From contig JAJOJL010000076.1 in assembly GCA_021208645.1 (NCBI GenBank), positions 1 through 53,517 on the forward strand: 53,517 bases of DNA. Reading direction: 5' to 3'. The stretch is from Bacillus sp. (in: firmicutes). Lineage in GTDB: Bacteria; Bacillota; Bacilli; Bacillales; Salisediminibacteriaceae. The notes beneath the pieces were generated by a model. It did not search any database and was not told the origin of the DNA. It saw only the letters and a list, made by a program, of their open reading frames with translations. A program made the translations under genes and the position numbers. Positions within the stretch are counted from its first letter, which is position 1; each line of letters begins with the position of its first letter. Shown here piece by piece: positions 44,471 through 53,377 of the stretch.

Positions 44471-45292
44471 TTAAAAAATTTCATTCAACGCTAATTGTAG
44501 TGTACCTTTATAAGCAACTTCTCCATGGAAACTTGCTGCAGGGTTCTTGAGTAAAATGACTACCTCTTTCCGGAGTCCTGTCAAAACAGTCTTACAGCCC
44601 ATTATATAGATGGCATCAATGATGGTAGCTAATTGCTTAATGGAATCAGGTTCCATCGGTGCTACTCCAGAAAGATCCATTATTAATTTTTCTATAGAAC
44701 GATTACTAATCTCCGTCAACACTCTTTCTTCAATAATACTAAGGCGTTGATCATCAATAGTACCGATCAAAGGCAGTATACAGACTTCATCGCTAATAGG
44801 TATAATTGGGACAGATAAATTTCTAACCTCCAATTTTTGTTTTTCAATCAATGCATCCTTGTATTTTGAATAACTCATAAAGAAGTTCGTGAAAAACAAA
44901 TCAATTAGTGTATTCATCTGCTTTTCACGCTCATAAAATACTTCTCTATTAACCTCTGTATCAGAGTTAATATCGTATATGTAAATAAAGTTCCACAACG
45001 TACGTCGAATAGATTGGATCCATTCTAACTTGAAAGCAAGAGTTAAAGAAAATTTAGCCCAAGCAATTCCTTCAAACTTTGCAAAATCAATTAAGTCGTC
45101 ATTATTTTCCTCCACTACGTACAACACAAGTTTATGGGCATTTCCTAACAGGTTAATGTTCCCTATTCTATGAATCTCTTCAATTTTATATCTAACATTA
45201 ACTGCTTCTTCTAATAGCTTCTTTTCAAAACTTTGTTGATTATTAATTAAAAAATCCTTTAATGAAATTCCTCTTTCATAATTAATATCCAT
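44471..45292 (-). CDS. RsbR-like STAS-domain protein lacking the phosphorylatable threonines
   Basis: 273 residues: helical N-terminal domain of RsbR type (1-150) and a C-terminal STAS domain (about 158-270, VPIIPISDEVCILPLIGTID 161-180, DLSGV 206-210). In B. subtilis RsbRA two threonines (T171 in GTIDTER, T205 in VVDT) are phosphorylated by RsbT. Aligned by eye, the first is D181 (GTIDDQR) and the second P215 (PMEPDS). No rsbS, rsbT or sigB genes lie nearby. It may be a non-switchable stressosome subunit or serve another pathway. Confidence 0.8.
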   Translation of the reverse strand: MDINYERGISLKDFLINNQQSFEKKLLEEAVNVRYKIEEIHRIGNINLLGNAHKLVLYVVEENNDDLIDFAKFEGIAWAKFSLTLAFKLEWIQSIRRTLWNFIYIYDINSDTEVNREVFYEREKQMNTLIDLFFTNFFMSYSKYKDALIEKQKLEVRNLSVPIIPISDEVCILPLIGTIDDQRLSIIEERVLTEISNRSIEKLIMDLSGVAPMEPDSIKQLATIIDAIYIMGCKTVLTGLRKEVVILLKNPAASFHGEVAYKGTLQLALNEIF

Positions 45293-45610
45293 GTCAACAC
45301 CCCTTGTTCTTTAAAGATGGTAACCCTTTCCATATATTTATGATAATATACAAATACAATGACTTAAGGGTAAATACTATCTATATAGTGTTTATCCTTC
45401 GTGGTGGTGCCTGTCACCACCCGAATTTTCTTGTTCCACAGAGATTGTTTCACGATGAGATAAAGCCAATGCTTCAGACAGAAGATCACCCTGTAGTCGA
45501 ATTAATTTATTTTAGTCAGACATATTTCTCCAATGTAAATTTAATGAAACCTACAGTCTGGCTTTTACGTCTATAATAGGGAACGTATGAAAATACTGGG
45601 GGAATTTTAA
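45293..45610. other. Intergenic region with degenerate repeat copy
   Basis: Contains the degenerate repeat at 45398-45437 and a TATAAT (about 45572) before the next gene. A frame at about 45440-45576 lacks a start and ribosome site. Confidence 0.4.
45398..45437. repeat. Degenerate copy 4 of the dispersed repeat
   Basis: The core GGTGGTGCCTGTCACCACC is a perfect palindrome (GGTGGTG/CACCACC), flanked by TTCG and CGAATTTTCTTG. It shares GGTGCCTG with copies 1-3, but its ends have diverged. Confidence 0.5.
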
Positions 45611-46495
45611 ATGAAAGGCTATCAAGTTTTTGTTGGAATAGCACTAATCATTCTACTCATCACTAATTTATCTCTTTCTTTAAAAATGAACCACTTCGAA
45701 AACCGATTAAACAACCTATCCCATGATCAACAACAAGTTATGAGTAGCGTTAACAACCAGACAAATCACATCCAAACGGTCATGAATGACATACTAGAAG
45801 AGCAAAGTTGGATTACACCGATTCGTTTTGATGTTGAAGCAAATAGTGCCCAGTCAAACGAAGTAATAACTACTTTTGAATGGCAAATTAAAGAGCTTCC
45901 TCAAAATGCAGAAGTTTTCTTTAATTACACATATGCCGATGAAGAAGATTACACAACCGTTCCAGCGAAGGAAGTGAAGAACGGCTTATTCCAAGTAAAA
46001 ATACCATTTGAATTAGATCTTGAACCGACCTGGAATATAAGTCGTTCTGCCAGTCAACGAGGTGGAATGATGGTAGAAGAATCTAGTATGGAGTATTACA
46101 TGGGAGAAAACCTTAAGTATTTTGTTTCCATGAGCGATGAGTATATGACGAAGAGCGGCAGCCAAGAGGGTTTTAATTTAGAACACTATACAGCAAGTTT
46201 ATATGGGAACATTAGGGTTAGCATCCATGAAAATAACGACGATATCATAGTCGACGTGTATGGCGAAAGCTATAATCAATCTAACCTTCTGGAGAGTGTG
46301 ACTTTACTACTGTTTGAAAATGGGCAACTACTGGACGAAATAAAAATGATCAAGAGTGAGGATCATGAAGATAATTACTATCCATCCGAACATTTTTGGC
46401 TAGAACCACTGGAGGCTGGTAGTTTTTCAAATCTCGTAATCAACGTGATGTACAGTAATGGGCAAACGTTTGAAAAAGAAGTGTATCCGAGGTAA
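45611..46495 (+). CDS. Membrane-anchored extracytoplasmic protein
   Basis: 294 residues: membrane segment at about 5-25, a coiled-coil linker (about 25-65, KMNHFENRLNNLSHDQQQVM), then a beta-rich outer region. GGGGGAATTTTAA precedes the ATG and TATAAT lies about 35 bases upstream. No family recognised. Its layout (anchor, short coiled coil, beta domain) is shared with the protein at 52397, although they do not obviously align. Confidence 0.62.
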   Translation: MKGYQVFVGIALIILLITNLSLSLKMNHFENRLNNLSHDQQQVMSSVNNQTNHIQTVMNDILEEQSWITPIRFDVEANSAQSNEVITTFEWQIKELPQNAEVFFNYTYADEEDYTTVPAKEVKNGLFQVKIPFELDLEPTWNISRSASQRGGMMVEESSMEYYMGENLKYFVSMSDEYMTKSGSQEGFNLEHYTASLYGNIRVSIHENNDDIIVDVYGESYNQSNLLESVTLLLFENGQLLDEIKMIKSEDHEDNYYPSEHFWLEPLEAGSFSNLVINVMYSNGQTFEKEVYPR

Positions 46496-46548
46496 AAAAA
46501 CTCAGGTTCTATTCGTGGTTAATTAACAGACTAGACCCTGAGTTTTTT
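46495..46548. terminator. Strong bidirectional terminator
   Basis: 12-bp perfect stem AAAAAACTCAGG/CCTGAGTTTTTT with further TCTA/TAGA pairing; begins in the stop codon of the preceding gene. Confidence 0.85.
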
Positions 46549-46626
46549 GTTTTTGAAGTGAAATTTCACCTTGCTAGTGAATAATGGTGTAATGGATGAC
46601 ATGTAACGCTAATATAACTCCATCTG

Positions 46627-47273
46627 TTACTGAGCACTATGATTTTTTGTTTGATTCATTTGTTGAGTAACGGATTTAATTTGTTTGCTTAATACTATAT
46701 ATCCTATGATAAACAAAGCTCCAAAGAACCAATTGGACGTTCTCATTGCCGCTAATATGAAATCATATCTTTCTGCTCCATATGTAAAAGTTAAATACCC
46801 TTTTAAAGCACCATTAACTAAGTGTTGTAACATAAACAGTCCCGTAAACATCTTCAGCAAGAAGAAGAGCTCCTTTGTTTTAAAAAAAGTAAAACTTCGC
46901 TTACGCTCAAAACCTTGTAACACGGAAATATCCACAATGAAATAATGGGCTAAAAGGCTTTTGAATTAGAATGGATATGAAAAAAATCATACCTAGTATA
47001 AAGCTATAATATACTTGATTCCAAAGCATTGTTTCTGCTGAATCTGAGAACAAATCAACGAGTGTTCGAATTAATAATGTACTAATGATAAATAGGCCTA
47101 TGATGTTAATCTGCTTGAGTACAAAAAAACGATAAACAGAGTAAAGAAACCCTGGTGCTGTTGAAAGTAGAATTGCATAATAATCACCGAGAGGATCCCT
47201 ACCAAACCTCCAAATTACGTAAGGTAGTACTAAAAAAAATAATAAGTCGAAAATAAACAATATTTTTTTTCAT
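46627..47273 (-). pseudogene. VC0807-like membrane protein, two frameshifts
   Basis: GGGGATG before an ATG at 47273; removing one A from the A8 run (T8 at 47263-47270) gives MKKILFIFDLLFFLVLPYVI. The frame runs to SILIQKPFS. Removing one base from the GGG at 46947-46949 joins HYFIVDISVLQGFERKRSFT and on to NQTKNHSAQ at 46627. About 214 residues with six helices, the layout of VC0807 family proteins. Function unknown. Confidence 0.68.
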
Positions 47274-47585
47274 GAACATCCCCGTTTCCTTACATGTTTC
47301 TTGTAAATTTGGTAAATACCTGGTATTTCTTAATTGTTACGATTGGGATTCTCAAAAGGTTTCAATAAGAAAGTGAAAAAATAAGGAGGCCAGATCCCAT
47401 AAGATAAAGCAAGGATTTGAACATGTAATTAATTATTTATTCGGCAAACTAAACGTGGAGAAAATAACGGATTTTGTTAGAAAAACAAAGTGGTGAAGAC
47501 TATGGTAATGGACAATGGATTTAACTCTATATGGATATATCTACAAATAGAGAATGCATAACAATTATAACCAGGCATTTCCTAT
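47274..47585 (+). other. Intergenic; possible decayed reading frame
   Basis: On the plus strand AAGGAGG (about 47384) precedes a 30-codon frame at 47404-47496 (IKQGFEHVINYLFGKLNVEK ... TDFVRKTKW) with no start codon. It recalls an N-terminal transposase fragment, but that is not certain. Confidence 0.3.
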
Positions 47586-48040
47586 TTATCTCTCTTGTTG
47601 ATACATTTTATCCTTATTCTCAAAAGCAACAGAAATGAAAAACATCAATATTACAGCTGAAATTTCCGTAGTTAACGGGATCGTAATTGATGTAACCAAT
47701 AAATTTGCTATTCGAAATGCGATCCAAGTAAATGTACAATCTATCAACATGCTGGCCAGAAAAATACTGGTTTTTCCAGACATGTTCATGGTAATAACTT
47801 TAATAAAGGAATTGGCGAATAAATCCATCACAAAACCGATAATAAAAAAAAGAACCACAAACCAGATTAGAGAGTAGAAAGAATCATACACTACCCCAAA
47901 AAGCCTGAAAAATCCTGCAATTCCGAAGAAGAATAGACCAAAAACAACTCCAATAGATACTACTGAAAGGAGGATTAACAGTATTACAACAAATATTTTT
48001 CTGATAGCTTTAAATTCTTGAAAGAACGATGATCACTCAA
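47586..48040 (-). pseudogene. YrvL-like regulatory membrane protein, one frameshift
   Basis: GAAGGAGAAGGG before a TTG at 48040 starts MSDHRSFKNLK; adding one A near 48011-48013 continues with AIRKIFVVILLILLSVVSIG, FFFGIAGFFRLFGVVYDSFY and the intact part LIWFVVLFFIIGFVMDLFAN to 47586. About 151 residues with four helices. The order of motifs matches the YrvL family (GIAGFF..LGV..YDS, LFIxGFxxDLF). The family is described as a regulator of sigma-factor systems in Bacillus; the partner here is unknown. Confidence 0.68.
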
Positions 48041-48201
48041 AATACCCTTCTCCTTCCCTATATTTTCCATTAAAGCACCATCTATCATATCACAATTTCA
48101 TCCATGTATCATAATTGCAATGGAAAAAGGAAATGAAGCAAATGGAATAGTTACTCCGTAAAACAAGAATAAACAGCAAAGATATTTGTGTAAAAACAAA
48201 G

Positions 48202-48243
48202 AAAAACCTCCCCATCAGTATTATTAATGACAAGGAAGTTTTT
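48202..48243 (-). terminator. Rho-independent terminator
   Basis: AAAAACCTCC pairs with GGAAGTTTTT (one G-T), with T-rich flanks; behind the SDR gene. Confidence 0.65.
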
Positions 48244-48318
48244 CCAAGTTAAGTTAAGTTTAATTAAGAAGCCTCTCCAGAATAATTAAGCGATAGAATG
48301 GCTCATTCACACTATCAG

Positions 48319-49233
48319 TTAGCCGACTGGGATCTCTGTGCCTTCCTTTTTCGTTCTAAACTGATATGAAATACCAGTTAATTGTTCGGACACATCCCAA
48401 AGTTTCTCCATCGTTTCTTTGTTATAGACATTAGATTGCGGTACCTCAATCGTAGGACGGCCCTTTCGATTCCCCTTGCCGTCAGGACCGATATACTCTC
48501 CACCAGTTAAACTCAAGTCTGTGGCTGCCATGATTGTCGGTAATGCACCTTCCTCCGCAGATTGGGCAAATAGCTTCATGAACGGTTTTACAAACCAAGG
48601 TGAAGTGTCTTTACCAATTTTAAATAAGTTGGTTGAGGAAATTCCAGGATGAGCAGATAAGCTGATCGTCTTAAAGCCATTTACCTTCAAGCGTTCGTCC
48701 AACTCTTTGGCAAACAGCAAATTGGCTAGCTTACTTTGACTGTAGAACTTCATACCTTTATAGCCTTTAGAACCATCGAAATTCTCAAAATCTATTACAC
48801 CATTACGGTGAGCGATGGAGCTTAACGTAACCACACGGGACTCCCTCCCTCTTTCCAGTAATGGAAGAAGTAAACCTGTCAACGCAAAATGTCCTAGATG
48901 ATTGCAGCCAAACTGGAGCTCGAACCCATCTTCTGTTTTCGTATAAGGCGGCAGCATGACACCAGCGTTATTAATCAGTAGATCTACTGATTCATTTTTT
49001 TGCGAAAATTCTTTAACAAAGGCGTGTACACTGGCCAACTTCCCTAAATCAAGATAACTTACTTCCATTTGACCCTCTGGGAAAAGCTGAAGTATCTCCT
49101 TCTTAGCCGTTTCTCCCTTCGTAACATCCCTAACGGCCATCACTACATTGGCACCTGTACTTACAAAATATTTGGCAGTTTCATAGCCAATACCGCTATT
49201 GGCTCCTGTTATAATTACTGTTTTATAGGACAT
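48319..49233 (-). CDS. Short-chain dehydrogenase/reductase (retinol-dehydrogenase-like)
   Basis: 304 residues from the ATG at 49233; a GTG four codons earlier overlaps the GAGAGAGTGGGA ribosome site. Cofactor loop TGANSGIG at 9-16, NNAG at 88-91, S139 region and catalytic YSQSK (Y164, K168). Length and the FGCNHLGHFALT stretch fit the group related to retinol/WW-domain oxidoreductases. Substrate unknown. Single gene with terminator. Confidence 0.87.
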   Translation of the reverse strand: MSYKTVIITGANSGIGYETAKYFVSTGANVVMAVRDVTKGETAKKEILQLFPEGQMEVSYLDLGKLASVHAFVKEFSQKNESVDLLINNAGVMLPPYTKTEDGFELQFGCNHLGHFALTGLLLPLLERGRESRVVTLSSIAHRNGVIDFENFDGSKGYKGMKFYSQSKLANLLFAKELDERLKVNGFKTISLSAHPGISSTNLFKIGKDTSPWFVKPFMKLFAQSAEEGALPTIMAATDLSLTGGEYIGPDGKGNRKGRPTIEVPQSNVYNKETMEKLWDVSEQLTGISYQFRTKKEGTEIPVG

Positions 49234-49474
49234 GATATTTCCCACTCTCTCTGTATGTTTTCAATCTATTAGGCCATTTTTGCAAACTGTTAGAGAAGAA
49301 CGCTCAAAAATATTACTCTCAATATCCTATCACGGTTTGATGTTCCCTTGCCACAAACTACATTTAAATTCAACCATTGTTCACAAAAGAAGGTGACAAA
49401 TACTTCTATACCTAGAGATCACATCATATATTCAAAACGAGATAGTTAAAGTTTAGAAGAAATGGGTGAGACGA

Positions 49475-49639
49475 ATGTACACAGTTATTTTCTATGAAAA
49501 AAAAGATGTTTTATTAACTCAGTTCCGGGAAAGTGTACCAGCAGAGGGAGAAGGAATTAAAGTTAAAGGGAAAAAAGGCTCCGTGGTCAATGTTGAACAA
49601 ATAGATGACAAAACATATCATATTCATATTGAACCATAA
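49475..49639 (+). CDS. 54-residue soluble protein
   Basis: GGGTGAG ahead of an ATG at 49475 starts MYTVIFYEKKDVLLTQFRES and ends HIHIEP at 49639; a strong hairpin follows at 49690. Charged, probably a small beta fold. No family recognised, but start, stop and terminator support a real gene. Confidence 0.6.
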   Translation: MYTVIFYEKKDVLLTQFRESVPAEGEGIKVKGKKGSVVNVEQIDDKTYHIHIEP

Positions 49640-49689
49640 AAAATAATAATGATCCAACATCGATGTGTGCTTACTTGACTGAAATATAA

Positions 49690-49732
49690 CTGAAACCCTC
49701 TTCCTTGTTTTGTATAAGGAAGAAGGTTTCAG
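49690..49732. terminator. Hairpin terminator
   Basis: CTGAAACC (49690-49697) with TCTTCCTT faces AAGGAAGA with GGTTTCAG (to 49732): 16 pairs with one bulge. Little T run. Confidence 0.6.
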
Positions 49733-49846
49733 ATACTTTAACTAACCTGTAAATAAATGTCTATTTACAAAAATAGTTTCATCTTCTCTCCAATACTAGA
49801 GTGACTAGCGTAACAAGGGGCATTGCTACCCCTTGTTTATTTCAAT

Positions 49847-50341
49847 TCACCTAGTTCCTCTTGCCTTCCAGTCCAGACAGAATGTTCTTTCTTGTAGGTG
49901 GATAGGCATACTTCCATATCCAATTGATAGTTTTTTAAGGATCGGTAAGCGTTTTTCAATAGATGAGCCTGCAAAGACAGAAAGCATGATCTTTCGGCTA
50001 TCTTTTAATTGTCGGCAATGACTATACATATTCTCTAAATGCTCCGGTTTCACATCATGGTATAATTCGATAAAATCAGGTCGCTCATTGGCAAAATACT
50101 GCTTTTTCATCCTCCATAACGTCTCGTCCTTTAGCACGTACAAGCCAATCATTAGCAGACCATCGTCCAGCATGTTCTCTAATGTAGGAATCCATCTCAT
50201 TATTCTTTTTCCATCATTAGTCTGTAAAATCCAAACAGGACGACTGTTTTCCGATAAATACAATGTGTGTGTAATGCTGTTAATTCCTCCGTCATAGGGA
50301 TGAGCGTTGCCTGCTAAAAGTTGCGTAGTAAAAGTACCCAT
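49847..50341 (-). CDS. Hypothetical protein coupled to ykqA
   Basis: 164 residues from the ATG at 50341, which shares its A with the TAA of ykqA (TAATG); AAGGAGTG lies in the end of ykqA. N-terminus GTFTTQLLAGNAHPYDGGIN, then a mixed alpha/beta sequence with WILQTNDGKRIMRWIPTLEN. Soluble. No family recognised; coupling suggests a link with ykqA. Confidence 0.65.
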   Translation of the reverse strand: MGTFTTQLLAGNAHPYDGGINSITHTLYLSENSRPVWILQTNDGKRIMRWIPTLENMLDDGLLMIGLYVLKDETLWRMKKQYFANERPDFIELYHDVKPEHLENMYSHCRQLKDSRKIMLSVFAGSSIEKRLPILKKLSIGYGSMPIHLQERTFCLDWKARGTR

Positions 50342-51234
50342 TAACAATTCACTCCTTCTCTCATTTTCATTTTAAACTTGGTTAATAAATCTACTTGTAA
50401 CTTGTGGTAATAATGATCACTTACAAAGCCTGCTGCACCTCGAAGAATTTCTGCAGCGTAATGAACAGGAGGTGCCACTTCCTCTTCTTTGTCAATAACT
50501 AGAAAGGTGAGCGCATTTTTGTGAAGATGACCATCGATTGTTATTTCAATAAATGCAGGACGGTAAATGTTGGCGTTTACTCCTTCTCGCCGAAACAAGT
50601 AGGTTAATGCTTCTTGGTCAATTTCATAGACTTTTCCTTCTACGGTGGTACCTCGGTTGGCTTCCACCATATCTGCTCTGCCTCCGTCAGCTGCCTGCCG
50701 CGTATAGGCGAGGGTATAGTTGTCGGCTATACCACAACCGACAACGTTCGTAAACTTGTTTTTTACACCAGCCAACTGGAATCTCTCATCATCCATACAG
50801 GAGCCATAGGCAAAGTAGTAGAGTTTCTCTTCCTGAAAAAATCGATGGCATTTCCAGTCACCAAAGGAGATGGTTTCTAAATCAGCGACTTGGTGTGGAA
50901 GATACACATAAACGTAAGCCTCTACTGAGCCGAAATCGGTGTGTACTGTTTGGACTATCCGCTCGTAATGGTTGCTCGCTTCACTACCGTTGTATCCTTC
51001 TAATTGGTCGAGGCGTTCTAACTGATGTGCTGTCACATCGTATACCTCACCATAAACTCTTTTGCTGGTGTGTGTATTGGCCACAGCTGGAAATCCGAAG
51101 CCAGTGTCGTAAAGTCTTCCTTTTGTCCAAGCTTGTTTTGCAAAACATTTAGCTTCTTGTAATAGGTGGGAATTTGATTCGTGTTGTCTCAGTGTTCCAT
51201 AAACAAATACTTTTGTTGTTTTCTCCATTTGCAT
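50341..51234 (-). CDS. ykqA: Two-domain gamma-glutamylcyclotransferase-like protein YkqA
   Basis: 297 residues from the ATG at 51234, behind GAAAGGA; the longer frame has no ribosome site. Two GGCT/AIG2-like domains: VFVYGTLR at 9-16 with LEGYN (E79) in the first, and YFAYGSCMDDERF at 140-152 in the second. Order and both motifs match B. subtilis YkqA. Such folds release 5-oxoproline from gamma-glutamyl compounds, though YkqA's own substrate is not established. Confidence 0.88.
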   Translation of the reverse strand: MQMEKTTKVFVYGTLRQHESNSHLLQEAKCFAKQAWTKGRLYDTGFGFPAVANTHTSKRVYGEVYDVTAHQLERLDQLEGYNGSEASNHYERIVQTVHTDFGSVEAYVYVYLPHQVADLETISFGDWKCHRFFQEEKLYYFAYGSCMDDERFQLAGVKNKFTNVVGCGIADNYTLAYTRQAADGGRADMVEANRGTTVEGKVYEIDQEALTYLFRREGVNANIYRPAFIEITIDGHLHKNALTFLVIDKEEEVAPPVHYAAEILRGAAGFVSDHYYHKLQVDLLTKFKMKMREGVNC

Positions 51235-51382
51235 CACTTTCCTTTCTAATATGATAAATTCATGATAACTGAGTGGAGGTGACGGCACGGTCACCTTCGG
51301 ATTTGGGAGGGTGAGAATGAAGCTGCACACAAAATAACAGTCACATTAAATCTTCAATATGACCATTAGTAAAATTATGGAA

Positions 51383-52378
51383 TTAATCCAAATGCAATTC
51401 TGCACTCACGTCTCGTGTATGCTTAAACATGCGATATTCAACATGACAGTTCCACCTGTATCCCCTTTCTATGGTTTGAATCAACTCCCGTTGTGGGTCT
51501 ACTGGTTCCAGGCGATCACGCAACCGTCCGATGGCGCGACGCAAAGTGTTTTCCGGATTCTTTGAACGGGAATATTTTCGCTGAATAATCGCATCAACAG
51601 AAATCCCCTTTTCCCCTGGGTATTGCATAATCAACTCTAACAATGGCACATCATTCGGTGTAATGTGGACTTCGCGCTTTCTAAAGGACACCCTAGTATC
51701 TTGAATGTGAAGCTGGTTTAAAATAAAGCAATCTGGGTTTTCAAATGGGCTGGAAAGATCCTCATATTCCTGTTCTGTTATAAAACGCTTCTCTTTTCCG
51801 TAAATGGTGACAATATACGGCTTTTCCCGTTCACTTGTCCCCTCTTCAATTTCTTTTATTAATAAATGGATCTCAGGGAACACGTCCAACTCATCTACGG
51901 GTAATGAGTTTGCTCTCATAATCCCCTCATTTAATACCACCTGAGAACATTTTAATATGTAATGGTGTGCTTTTATTTTCTGCTCACTATTTAACCGTTG
52001 TCCTTTATGCCTTGGCCATACCTGCAATGCTTGCTGAAAAGAATCGATGGCCAATCCCCAACGTTCATTGTAAAAATAAAGAAACCCAAGTCGATAATAG
52101 GCCCTTGCATTATCTGGCTCTAATTTCACAACCCGTTCAATAACTCGTAACGCTTTCTCATACGAATGCTGGCGAAGCTTCATGTCCTCTCCTTGTTTCA
52201 AGAGATAGTGAGCAAGCATTTCTCGATGGGTGATTTCCTGTTTATTTTTCCTCGATAATGCTTCGTAAAGTCGGACACCTTCGTGGATCCAGTCTAAATT
52301 AGATTCGTCCTCCCGCTCCAACCACTCTTCTTCCAAATCCAATAATTCATCTTCTGACAACTCATGAAGCCGTTTCAA
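51383..52378 (-). CDS. TPR protein with C-terminal winged-helix domain, regulator
   Basis: 331 residues. TPR-like helices at about 45-155 (DNARAYYRLGFLYFYNERWG at 89-108) and an OmpR/PhoB-type winged helix at about 230-311 (VHITPNDVPLLELIMQYPGE, RRAIGRLRDRLEP, IQTIERGYRWN). No receiver domain. Likely a transcription factor that takes its signal through the repeats, similar in build to the small end of the SARP/BTAD group but with domains in reverse order. It begins 18 bases after the membrane-anchored gene at 52397 and may regulate or serve it. Confidence 0.78.
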   Translation of the reverse strand: MKRLHELSEDELLDLEEEWLEREDESNLDWIHEGVRLYEALSRKNKQEITHREMLAHYLLKQGEDMKLRQHSYEKALRVIERVVKLEPDNARAYYRLGFLYFYNERWGLAIDSFQQALQVWPRHKGQRLNSEQKIKAHHYILKCSQVVLNEGIMRANSLPVDELDVFPEIHLLIKEIEEGTSEREKPYIVTIYGKEKRFITEQEYEDLSSPFENPDCFILNQLHIQDTRVSFRKREVHITPNDVPLLELIMQYPGEKGISVDAIIQRKYSRSKNPENTLRRAIGRLRDRLEPVDPQRELIQTIERGYRWNCHVEYRMFKHTRDVSAELHLD

Positions 52379-52396
52379 TTGCTTCCCCTCCAGCTC

Positions 52397-53209
52397 TTAT
52401 TTTCTTCTGTACTCATATAACTTGAATTCCGTAATTTTGACATAAAACCCGTCTTCCAAAAGTTCCATATGTTCACGTTCAATCCCGAAACTGAAATCTG
52501 CTCCTGGGCCAAATCCCCGTTGGCCAAGCTCGATTTCGTCCATGTTTTTATCATAGATTTTAATACAATCAAACCCGCACCCACCGGTTGTGATGCTACC
52601 ATCTTGGCCAATCATTACATGGGTGATAAAATTTCCTTCATCCAGATTTAAATGATGGGTGCCGTTAAAAAGAAAGTAGATGTCACTTGCAAAATCGCCC
52701 CTATTTATAGCAGCCTCTAAAGAAAACTCTGTGTCATGGGACGATAAGACATGTTCATTAAGGTTAAATTCTTGTCCATCTTCCAAAGGAATCCACTCTG
52801 GACGCACGAAAAATTCGAGAGTAAAAGCATCATCCACTAGTTCCAAATGATAATCTTCTTGAGCAATGATGTAAGTAAAAAGACCGCCGAACACCGATTC
52901 ATAATAGTGGAGAAATTCATCAGGAACCTCGATACCCTCTTGGTCCAACAGAAAAAGATATTGCAAAGTATTTTGGAGATAATTCCGTAATTCGTTGTTA
53001 TATTCTCTCAAGTTTTCCATGTTATTTTCCAATTCCCTTATGGTTGTTTCACGGTTTACCAGTAGCCTTTCTAACTCCTTCAAATCTTCTGTCTCCTGGT
53101 TTTCGAGGGGAGAATCCGAGATTGTATCCGTATCTGGATCTTGGAAAACAAACAAAACGGTTGCAACAATAACTAAGATAAGAATGAACGTCAGATATTT
53201 TTTTTGCAT
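52397..53209 (-). CDS. Membrane-anchored coiled-coil protein (first paralogue)
   Basis: 270 residues from the ATG at 53209, five bases after GGAGG. Membrane segment at about 5-22, an acidic linker with coiled coil (DLKELERLLVNRETTIRELE), then a globular outer part with GGCGFDCIKIYDKNMDEIEL and ending GFYVKITEFKLYEYRRK. The window-edge gene at 53378 has the same ending, so the two are tandem paralogues. Co-directional with the TPR regulator. Function unknown. Confidence 0.72.
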   Translation of the reverse strand: MQKKYLTFILILVIVATVLFVFQDPDTDTISDSPLENQETEDLKELERLLVNRETTIRELENNMENLREYNNELRNYLQNTLQYLFLLDQEGIEVPDEFLHYYESVFGGLFTYIIAQEDYHLELVDDAFTLEFFVRPEWIPLEDGQEFNLNEHVLSSHDTEFSLEAAINRGDFASDIYFLFNGTHHLNLDEGNFITHVMIGQDGSITTGGCGFDCIKIYDKNMDEIELGQRGFGPGADFSFGIEREHMELLEDGFYVKITEFKLYEYRRK

Positions 53210-53377
53210 GATGTCCTCCAAAAATATGTAACATTGAAAAAGATAATTTTTATATGTCCATTTGCATTAGGAAAAAAGCTATCAGCAATGTCATTTTAAA
53301 ATACAAAAAAAAAATACTATAATTCCCGTGCGTAGTAATTATTAGTTTATGGCTTGTTGCATATAAGCAATGTTTTC

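Noticed and set aside
45304..45576. Open frame through the degenerate repeat.
   Set aside because: No ribosome site and it includes repeat sequence.
47404..47496. Transposase-like fragment.
   Set aside because: Too short, no start codon, resemblance only from memory; listed only as a possible decayed frame.
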